Positions 55,468 through 64,000 of a stretch of 64,000 bases of DNA are shown here, one piece after another. A program made the position numbers and the translations under genes. Position 1 is the stretch's first letter; each line of letters starts with the position of its first letter. A model generated the notes under the pieces. The model was not told the origin of the DNA. It ran no database searches and worked only from the letters and a program-made list of their open reading frames with translations. Source of the DNA: Talaromyces rugulosus (taxonomy: Eukaryota > Ascomycota > Eurotiomycetes > Eurotiales > Trichocomaceae); NCBI RefSeq assembly GCF_013368755.1, contig NC_049564.1, forward strand, positions 2,178,001 through 2,242,000, read 5' to 3'.

Positions 55468-57510
55468 TTACAACCCAAACACAAAAGTCCATTTTTTATC
55501 ACCCATCCTCACATTTGAAACTTGTTCCTCCTCCATTTCAGCGACTGTCATTCTCTCCAGTTTTTTCGCCCTCTGACCATTCACCAATCTCAGGGCGATT
55601 GATGTCAGTGCGAACCCGACCCAGGCTACTGCGATAAGGCCAACAGTGACCTGAAGTGGGTAGATGTAACCCGGGGCGTATTTTGATTGAAAAAGTTGTG
55701 ACCCAATTATTCCAGCGATATTAGCCCATCCTGCTATACCAATGGCCACCGTTCGTTTTCCGGGTTCTGGGATGTTGCCTGCAAGCCAAGCTACTGCGAC
55801 TATAACGAAAAAAATCAGCTTTTTATGGTATTGAAAAGATCGATGTCTTCTTATTCAATGATTTTCCATGGCTTCGAAATGTTGGTAAAAGAGAAAATAG
55901 TTAGTTAACTTACTTGGAGAATGGACAAATCCGCCGAACATAAGCACCGTGAGGCCGGCATAACGACCACCAATGTTATCTAGTGGAATCACAATCGTCA
56001 ATATGAGACCAATAATGACAATGCTCAAGCCACCCAAAAGATGAAATGTTCGTTCGTGGAACCTGTCCGATGACCATGCAAAAAGCCAAGCACCTATAGC
56101 ACCAGCAACGTAGGGTGGAACTGTCATAAGGTTTGCAGTAGTACCAGAGGTGTAGCCCAGTCCCTACGAGAACAGTAAAAAAAGGGTCAGCATTATACAT
56201 AGCTTCAACAAGGTAACAAACACATTAAGGGCCACTCACCTTGACCACCGCGGGGAAAAATATCGTGAACCCCTGTGAGGAGAGGCTCGCCAACGTATTC
56301 GAGAGCATCAGTGCCCAGATCCTCCAGTCTGTAAACGCCTTTTTGAAATCTTGCCGAGTTACCTTGTTCGAATGTCCGGAGTTTTCAGAGGCGTCAATAG
56401 CCATTCTCCGATCTGCAAACAGACGTTCATATGGGTTAAGATACCACGCCGAACCAACGTTTTTGGCCAACCAGAATGGAAATATGACACCAAGTAGAAT
56501 TGGAATACAACCCTCGAGGATAAAAAGATACTGCCACCCATGGAGAGCGCCGTTCGTTTGCAGTCTAGCATTAAAACAATATGTTAAACGGGATGGGAAC
56601 ATTTATGTGTGAATGTGGCGACTTACATGCCATAAGCAATGATTCCTCCAAATGCGCCAGCCACTGAGAAGAAGCCATAGAATAGCGCGAAACGGAAGGC
56701 ACATTCGTATCTAGGATAAAAGTCGGATACTTTCAAGCACCAAAAACGTAAGCTGGGCGTAGAGGGATATGAATGTATGAATATTTTGCAGGCTTACAAT
56801 ATGCTAGGACCGATGGGTAGAATCCACATTCTGCTAGTCCCATCAACAGTCTGACAGCAATGAGCTGGGTATCAGATTTGATGAATGCATGGCAAATTGT
56901 GAGAATTCCCCATATAAACAAGGTGACGCCCATAAATAACGGAGCCCCGATGCGACGTCCGAACGCTGAGGCTAAAGGCTGAAAAGGTATGTAAGTAGCA
57001 AAAAAAAGACTGCTGGCATCGTTGACGGCCGACGACTTGATGCCGATGTCAGAACTAAAACCAACCGTCTCCGCATTCCCCAGATTGGTACGGTCGAGTT
57101 GGTTGAACATATAAGCCAAGGCGACAAGCGGGAGTATCTTTTAGCACACTAGTTAGTCCGATTATAGATTCCGAAGTATATGTACTCAATTGAACGGTAA
57201 AGAAAAAATGCCGTGAATCTTCAAGTGCAAAACGCACCATGAGGTCCAATTTCAAGTTAAGCCGGCGATTCAGTTGCTGCTCCTCAAGCGTAATTGGCCT
57301 CCATCCACCCTGTCTGTTCTCAGCCAATGCGGTTGCAAGTTCCACCGCATGATCAGTGGTGACGACCTCGACCTCATCCTTGTCCATAGCTTCTTCACTA
57401 TGGTCATCCTTAGTGTTGTTGGAATACATGTCGCTGTTTTCCAAGTGATGAACCTTTCGAGCTTTGCTGTTTCCGAGCCTTGAGTCCAACTCATCGATGG
57501 GACAGACCAT
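55468..57510 (-). CDS. MFS transporter, anion:cation symporter (allantoate permease-like) family
   Basis: Begins at ATG 57510 with a long charged cytosolic N-terminus (MVCPIDELDSRLGNSKARK) and continues through about seven exons. First-helix motif LAYMFNQLDRTNLGNAETVG is the ACS/Tna1-Dal5 signature (Y-x-D/N-x-x-LDRxNLGNA). Further segments are ASAFGRRIGAPLFMGVTLF, LLMGLAECGFYPSVLAYC, GWQYLFILEGCIPILLGV, DFKKAFTDWRIWALMLSN and VPPYVAGAIGAWLFAWSSDR. The end is SIALRLVNGQRAKKLERMTV plus a short tail. No lesion is visible. Family members import organic anions such as nicotinate, allantoate, pantothenate or phthalate-like acids, which fits the acid-processing enzymes nearby. It is divergent from the regulator at 58145. 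Confidence 0.9.
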
Positions 57511-58144
57511 GGTTTAAACGAAGAATTGCGAAATCAAAAAGCCTGGAACGTGTTTGACAGATGGCAAACGCACGGCTTTGTGATTCTACGGCATATCTGG
57601 GCATATTCGACACAGCTATTAAATTAAAGCAGACTGACGGAGCGCAGGCACATACGGGGTTCGCTGCGGGCTCACTAGTGGCTGCACCGAGTCACCAATG
57701 CCGTGAATACCGACTGACATCTCCCTCGAGTGATAGGCAATCTTAATCTTGGCACCATTCCCCGCAACTATGGCACCTAATTCAATAGTTTTACCGGCCT
57801 GGATCCGATTCCGACGAACGTTGCGGTAGATAGTGATACGAATCCCCTGGACATTGTGTCTAGTGGATTGTAGACTATCTAGGGTTGAGACTTCCGGAAA
57901 AGCTATTAGTCTCGTGGTCATGATCCAGGGACAAAACTCAGCTCAACCTCTTACGAATCGGCCCAGCTTAATTGGCTAGTCAATCTGGGGTAGACTTATG
58001 TGGAGAGGAACAAAACGCGGAGTTCTCCGGACTTGGCGGCGTTCACGCCGAGACACAACTCAACTCCACGTGCAACCATGCATTAATATCAATTACAATT
58101 TTCATGCATGTACGAATTTAGGAAAAGAGTAATACAGTGGTAAA
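57511..58144. promoter_or_regulatory. Divergent promoter between transporter and regulator
   Basis: About 630 bases between the two start codons. It contains GGACTTGGCGGCGTTCACGCCGAG near 58032-58052, where CGGCGT and ACGCCG form inverted half-sites of a kind bound by Zn2Cys6 factors. A 100-codon minus frame (57619-57921) has no family match and is not called. Confidence 0.45.
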
Positions 58145-60880
58145 ATGGTCGATCCATCCCCTAGCGAGAAACGCAAGCGGGCATATGGGGTTTCTTGTCG
58201 CGTAAGCTTGGCTCATTCTCGATATCAAAGACTTACTTAACATCTCATGGATTTTCTAGCCATGTCGTCAAAAGAAAATTTCATGTGATGGAGCCCGGCC
58301 ACGATGTTATGGGTGTAAAGATACCGAGGAAGAATGCCTGGTGCCGTTTGTCTCCCTTTTTACTAGCCCATATGTATCTGATTATCAAAAGTGCGTTTCT
58401 AATGTGAATCAAGGACATCTGCTCGACCATTGCGTCGATTGAAGACAACAGTTCATCCTTCAAGGGGCAATTATGTCTCTGAGGCTTCGTGTTGGGAGCT
58501 TAAGGAGCGCATGGATTTCATGGAAGAGAAAATTCACCGTTTAGAGGCAATGCGCGACCTATCTCCAATGAATTTCCGCAATTCTTCTGAAACACCGGAG
58601 GTCACCATATTGCAGTCAGTTTCTGGTACCCAATCGATCTCAGAAGCGAAATTCCCGACCGTAGCCGAGTTTGAGGGGGCAAAGTACCGTTTGACGGTAG
58701 ATGAAGCGGGGAATGTGAGTCAACTGCAAACGAGACTTCGAGGTTTCGGTCACGGAAAAGATCATACAGAAATATACTAATAGTCATTGGCAAAAGGTTA
58801 TGTATCACGGCCTCACAAGCTGGAGCCAAGGCCCCAATATCCCAAATTCATCTTTGCCGCCCCAAACCACTTCTCCTTCACATGAGATGACAGATCCTAC
58901 TTTTGCTCCTATACTTCAAGCTCTTGCAACTTCAAAACACATCTCCGTGGCTCCAAGATTGGGCGACGCTCTTCTCGAAGCTTATTTTTGTTACCAGGTT
59001 TTCAATATAATTCAAAAGTCTGTTTTCATGAGAGATATGGCACTGGGCGGTCAATTCTTTTCTGAATTCTTACTCATGTCTATATACGCATCAGCGACCC
59101 GAATGATAGACGGTCTAGAAATGAACGACAAGAAAACTCAAGGCGAACTTTTTGAGAGACTAGCCCAAGAATACCTGGCCAAAGAGATGCAAGGCCCAAC
59201 AAAGATCACCACCATTCAGGGACTATTACTTCTTTCTGGAAGGGAGTGCGCACTGGGCAATGTCAGCCAGGGCTGGAATCATGCTGGCCTTGTTAGTTAC
59301 AAAATACAAAAACACAGTGCAAAACATGATTCAAGCTGACTCTAGTGATAGGCTTTCCGCATGATCCATGATGTAAGTTGTTGCTTCAGCTTTTCATTAC
59401 ATCAATGGTGAAATTCGCTCATTTATCTATTTTGAAGCTTGGCATTCATCTTGCTCCAGAAAAGGTTGTTGGTGCCTCATATCTGTCATTTGAAGAACAA
59501 GCCACTAGAGACAGGCTGTTTTGGAGCGCTTTTGTATGGGACAAGTAGGTTCGAATCTTTTTCCCACTGTCTATGGGAGTCAAATATGAAAAGCTCTTGA
59601 CTAAAAAAATTCAAATTATTTTAGGTCTATTTCACTTGCTCTTGGTCGAGAGCCAACATTCCAGCCACGAATTGGCCGGGAACCCTCCAGCATGGTGGAC
59701 TTTGATGATGTCGATAGCCCTTGGACTCCCTATTTTGTCAATCCTTTTAATTGTCCACCAGCGCTGATGACCTATGTCTACCAACCAAATCGGCGGGTCG
59801 CAGCCTTCCGTTTTCATGCTTCTCTGTGCTTGGTAGGTAGATATTAATTTTTAGTTTCAACGACAGAAAGGTGAGAAGCGGTGAACATAATCCGCTAACT
59901 GTTCGTTTCAGATTCTTCATGATATTATAATGGAGCTATACAGCACTGAAAGCCGCCTGAGTTCCAGACGAAGGATGGAATTTATTGGAAAGACTCGACA
60001 AAGACTTAATGATTTTTGGAAGTCGGTGCCAGATGGAATGAAATTTACCGTTGACAAGCCCTCGCCTCCTCCATGGATCTTTATGCTCCAGTAAGATAAA
60101 GATAAGAGGCTTTGGATTACAGCTAATCTGTGTCAGAATTTTCTACCATGCTACTTCTATCCTTCTATATCGACTGACTGTCGATCCCACCGACATATCA
60201 ACCACAAGCGGTCATGTGCCCGTATGCCTCGAGCATAGTATCACTGCGAATCAAATGGCAGTCAGCTTTACGCAAACTTTTGGCGAAAGAATGACATATG
60301 TCGCCATGTACTCTTCTTTTGTAGCAGCGTGAGTCCTCACCTAGCTTTGGTCCTTTAAAGTTAAAAAATCATCGGCTCATATCGTTAAATTGTTACATTC
60401 TAGGAGCTTCGACATTCTCCTTCTAGAAGGGGGAAGCGAAAACATTCAGCTTGACGCCCTTGTCAGACTACGAATTTGGTTAGGTATTATGGAGCAGGTA
60501 AGATGGCTCATTTTCTTTGATGAACTTTTTCTAGTACAAAGTCGTGCAAATTGCTGACTATTTCTTTCGCCAGAGCGTTATCAAAGTTCCAAGCATCCGA
60601 AGATCAGTGCATCACATATCCACTTCCACGTGGTATTTAGTTTCCCAAAATCCGGCCCTGGCTGTTACTGAGTGAGCTGACTGCACTACACCTTTCATTT
60701 TCTTCTCTTTCATGTCACTGATAACTGACGTTAACATTGTGTAGGGCTGGACAATGGATCGCATCTCTTCACACGCAGCAGATTATTGACACAAGTCCAA
60801 TTAACACATTCCAAGGTAACGGAACGGGAGTCGGGTCATTCGATTTTTTCGAACTGTTTGAGCCTTTATGCGACTCATAA
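58145..60880 (+). CDS. Zn2Cys6 transcription factor (Nit4/fungal_trans type)
   Basis: Many short exons. ATG 58145 gives MVDPSPSEKRKRAYGVSCR; a 61-base intron then leads to PCRQKKISCDGARPRCYGCK and later EEECLVPF, completing C-x2-C-x6-C-x6-C-x2-C-x6-C. A coiled-coil linker (ELKERMDFMEEKIHRLEAM) follows. The regulatory domain has LGDALLEAYFCYQVFNIIQK, FLLMSIYASATRMIDG, IQGLLLLSGRECALGNVSQG, HDLGIHLAPEKV, RDRLFWSAFVWDK and SISLALGREPTFQPRI, each on separate exons joined by standard introns. The C-terminus ends ELFEPLCDS at TAA 60878-60880. It resembles Nit4/XlnR-class activators. Position next to the ACS transporter makes it the probable controller of the 48-57.5 kb block. Confidence 0.85.
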
Positions 60881-61358
60881 GTGAATAATTTGTATAACAC
60901 GTTGGTAAATGTTGGCACTTCTCACATTGGCATCAAGAAATTGGTGTTATATACATGATACAATTATTCTCCTTCTCGATCCAGCAAAGTGTTACATATA
61001 TCCATCGATGGTCCTTAGATTTAAGATATGATCACATGGTGGACATTTTCAACGAAAAGACAGAACTGCGATAGAGACCATGTTCAAATGTTGGCAGGTG
61101 GGGTTTCTTTGCATGCACTAATCATGCATTTATTTATTCAAAGTAGAATAAGAGTGGTTTAAGTGGAAGTTAATTCTTATTCTTATTTCCCGGCTCGGCT
61201 GCTTATACCCGGCCAGACACTGAGAATAGTTCAATTACCGTTTAAATTATTTCATGGATACGCGGGATAACATCTATATTCGTCTAGTCACTCTATTTTA
61301 GGATGTGGGAATTAGTCATTGGGGCCATTTTCTAGTTCATGAGCCATCGCACTAAATT
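60881..61358. other. Intergenic, convergent 3' ends
   Basis: About 480 AT-rich bases between the regulator and the Apa-like gene; nothing recognisable. Confidence 0.5.
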
Positions 61359-62310
61359 TTAAACCTTGGCAATCCCTAGGTGAGACAGGACGTTTTTCGG
61401 TCCAAATTGTCTCCATTTGTCCAATTGAGCCTCATTCTGTAACCAAACAGAGCCGATCATTCCCGCCCCATTACTGGTAACCCCATGAAAGTCGTTCGAT
61501 TGACGTGGAATAAGCATGAGCCATTCCAGTGTGAGAATCACATTGTGTGGACATACGACGCCGGGGGACAGTTTGAGCGCCTCTCTCGTGTCCACTAATA
61601 GTCTGTTATAAACGTGTAATAGTTCGTCCGGGTTGGCACCCTCCAAAGGACTGCGAAAGGATTGAAAAGGAAATGTTTCTATTCTTGTCTCGAGCGACGG
61701 CATCCCACCGTCACTCTCAAGCGGAAGAATATGCATGTGCTTGTGCTCGCGACTAGCTCCAGACATAGCGGAACAGTTAAACATAGCGTAATATGGGTGT
61801 TTGGCAGCCACGAGCACAGCCTGCGCAGCGCCAAGGTCGTCCGCGTCAAGAGGCTCGTGTTGGCGTTGGTAGGTGTCCTTAGTCAAAAGCAGCAGCTGCG
61901 GGCGAAATACACAGTAGAGATTGGCGACAAGCAAATGGGTGTCGTTGATATTGGCCAGCACTAAATCCGGATGCAAAAGGGCCAGATCGCTTCCTGGTCC
62001 AAAGGTATGGCTCTGGCTGGACTGATGTAAAGGCTCTCCGAGCTGTGGTTTTGCCTGTAAGCCTTGGTTGATCCGGAATTCACACTAAAAAACATGTTAG
62101 TAGTGGCAAAATTGCAACACAATTTAGCGCTCTTCCTGCGTTGGGTCTTGGCCGACTTACGTGAAAACCCGCGTCTTCTAACCTCACTATTTTTGACGGG
62201 CTGTAGATAACAAGGCCTCTAACCACTAAAGCATCGAATTTTGCTAGCATGGTACCGTGGTGTACATGACTCAAGTCCGTTACCGGAAGAGCACTAGTAA
62301 TATCCGTCAT
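61359..62310 (-). CDS. Ap4A phosphorylase (Apa1/2)-like, HIT-superfamily protein
   Basis: Two exons: from ATG 62310 (MTDITSALPVTDLSHVHHG) to DAGFH before GTAAGT, then from about 62085 (CEFRINQGLQAKP) to the stop at 61359, about 282 residues. The Apa1/2 landmarks are DLALLHPDLVLANINDTHLL, VANLYCVFRPQLLLLTKDTY, HEPLDADDLGAAQAVL, and the active-site segment FNCSAMSGASREHKHMHILP. The C-terminal part has LTLEWLMLIPRQ and NGAGMIGSVWL. These enzymes split diadenosine tetraphosphate with phosphate into ADP and ATP. The active-site triad here reads H-K-H-M-H, whereas Apa1/2 proteins normally have Gln as the third residue, so the activity may differ. Cytosolic. Confidence 0.85.
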
Positions 62311-62669
62311 GGGGACTTCCGGGGTTTAAAAAAGCAATATATGTGAGTGTATAGGTGGGTAATTTGGCTCACGTGCCGTGTTAGGGAAAAGAAAAGAAAA
62401 AGAAGGAAAGGCTATAGTTTGTATATTAATTTCTTCAGCTCGGGGAGGTGCTCCAACCAGGTTAGCTCCGGGGCTGGCTTCGGGGAACTATAAGCGTATA
62501 TGTCAACTGGCCCCTCCGCAGGAATGGCTCACAACGTGTAGAAGTCTTTAATAAGGTCGCCGAAGAGTACTTCGAGAGTACTTTCTCGATGTATATATAG
62601 CTGACGTGACACATGAAGACAATCTAGTATCTACCAATTAACGGGACCTTGGCTAGTGACAAAGACTCA
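62311..62669. other. Divergent intergenic region
   Basis: About 360 bases between the start of the Apa-like gene and the start of the CorA-like gene; promoters of both are expected. Nothing specific stands out. Confidence 0.4.
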
Positions 62670-64000
62670 ATGAAAACTAAAGGCACCAAAGAAAGCACAG
62701 CGATGAACCCCTTCTATAAGCTTCCAAAACCTCCCAGTTTCTCTCATTTAGAGTCATCTATCGTTCAAAATGAAGTGAAACCACGGCCAAACTCGTTGGA
62801 GATGAACAATGTATGGCATAATGCGCGGTTACCTTCTCGACAAGTTAACGAATTTGATCTCAAATATTCCCTAGATCCGTATCTGGATGACTTGAGTGAT
62901 GTGGATTCCGTACATGGGGCTCTGAAAGCTGTTCAGATGAATACGCACCTTGCCAATAAAGCCAATTTCTCCGATTGTACATCCATTCGATGCTTGAAGG
63001 TTGACATGGCCTCCATAGGTATGTGAAATATGGTCTTTATTTCCAGATATAATGCAATTCTCACTACGGTAGAATGGAATGATATGGATGATAATGATCT
63101 TTCTTGTCTATTGGAGGTAGGATTGAGTTTTTTTTCTTTTTCTCAAACAACTAGAGTACTGATTAACTTGAACAGCAATATCGAGATTTGCGCGAGAGAT
63201 CGGAAAGGGAAACAGCAAATTTACCTCTTAGTGACTCTTCAACACCAAAAAAACTGCTGGTACTGTAAGAGAACGAATCTGATGATCCCCTAGACATGTA
63301 AAACTGACCGGTCCAGATTCGTTCCTTTGATTCCGATGGCTGGAACCTCGTTCGGGAATAAGATACCAATTACACAATCTCAAGCAGCAGAAGTTTTCTC
63401 GTCCCTGAAGCTGAATCCATTATTCTTCTTGAATATGCTCGGGCGTCCAGACTACTGGGCTCCCCAGACCAGGTGGAAGTTCTCCTCACACAACCATCTT
63501 GAATCTTGCGGTTCGTACTTGCTTTGTTATAACCCAAACTTGATGACGAGAAAGTTACTAAATGGTAAAACATTTGTAGACTTTTTCTGCCAGCATCCAC
63601 GGTGGAATCTCGATGTTCAAGGTGCCCCTCTTTCAACATGTTTGCGATATGAGGTATCCACCGGCCAGATAATTTATATCATCGCCCACAAAGAAAATGA
63701 TAGTAGCGTGGAAGCTCTTACACAGATAATTTGCAAATCAATACGAACGCCTGCGGAGCTAACTAGTGACCCTTTTGATTTACACGTCCTTTTGTCAACT
63801 TTATCATTTGAGGCGTCCAAGTATCACGTTACCCATTTCCGTCGTTTCATGTGGTCTCAGGTTAGAAAATTCCTTCTATTGTCATCGAAATATTATTCTA
63901 ACCTGAGTTGCGAAGTTCAATCGAGTTGAAGAGCAGATTGCAGGGGTCCAAACCAAGGACCGAAAAGAACTTCGAGAGCTCACACGACAGCTACAGATTA
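62670..64000 (+). CDS. CorA-like fungal membrane protein, 5' part only
   Basis: The first ATG in a good context is at 62670 (MKTKGTKESTAMNPFYKLP); the gene runs off the right edge. Introns are likely near 63020-63090, 63115-63175 and 63860-63920. The recognisable part is AEVFSSLKLNPLFFLNMLGR, PDYWAPQTRWKF, SYLLCYNPN, VDFFCQHPRWNLDVQGAPLS and TCLRYEVSTGQIIYII, typical of the N-terminal soluble domain of fungal CorA-like proteins. After the last intron AKFNRVEEQIAGVQTKDRKE starts the long stalk helix. Transmembrane helices and the GMN motif would lie outside the window. Some fungal members have lost the metal-transport motif, so transport is not assumed. Confidence 0.7.

Noticed and set aside
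57619..57921. 100-codon minus frame in the divergent promoter
   Set aside because: No family match, and it overlaps the probable regulatory region of two well-supported genes.

Overview
The window is nuclear DNA of a filamentous ascomycete (Pezizomycotina). The genes are short and intron-containing, with GT-AG introns of about 40-100 bases. Four complete Zn2Cys6 transcription factors plus a fifth, less typical one are present, with fungal families such as MAL-type sugar permeases, ACS-type MFS transporters, Apa1/2-like proteins, DUF4419 and CorA-like proteins. I see no rRNA, tRNA, CRISPR or intact transposon. The species cannot be named from sequence alone.

Layout. 1-2.4 kb: a partial SNF2-like helicase frame runs off the left edge, followed by AT-rich DNA with degenerate repeats. 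2.5-7.1 kb: a Zn2Cys6 regulator and a secreted berberine-bridge-type flavin oxidase. 8.5-13.5 kb: a metabolic block with a single-chain aconitase-family hydratase, a divergently transcribed ICL/PEP-mutase-family lyase and an alpha-beta-barrel protein. A decayed vanillyl-alcohol-oxidase-type gene follows. 15.4-23 kb: a regulator, a secreted acid-sphingomyelinase-like phosphodiesterase, a DUF829 pseudogene and a maltose-type permease. 23.8-27.8 kb: a short telomere-like tract, an orphan gene and another regulator. 28.4-29.4 kb: an NmrA-like pseudogene. 29.5-37.7 kb: mostly housekeeping-like or unknown proteins (a large conserved protein, GNAT, thaumatin-like, T5orf172). 38.4-40.4 kb: a multi-exon reading frame broken by two in-frame stops, with a near-perfect 60-base palindrome at its 3' end. 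40.8-46.5 kb: an O-methyltransferase, a regulator and a CCCH protein. 48-60.9 kb: an alpha/beta hydrolase, a second ICL/PEPM lyase, a TauD-type dioxygenase, an amidohydrolase, DUF4419, an ACS transporter and its divergent regulator. 61.4-64 kb: an Apa-like nucleotide phosphorylase and the start of a CorA-like gene.

How the genes may work together. Two blocks look like small-acid catabolic or accessory pathways. In 8.5-13.5 kb a hydratase and a C-C lyase face each other over a 277-base promoter, the arrangement expected for hydrating an unsaturated dicarboxylate and then cleaving the resulting malate or isocitrate analogue. In 48-60.9 kb a hydrolase, a second lyase of the same family, a dioxygenase, an amidohydrolase resembling pyrone-dicarboxylate lactonase, an anion transporter and a regulator form a plausible import-and-degradation set. 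Substrates are unknown. Four genes in the window are clearly decayed, several through C-to-T type stop codons, so the region is losing genes.
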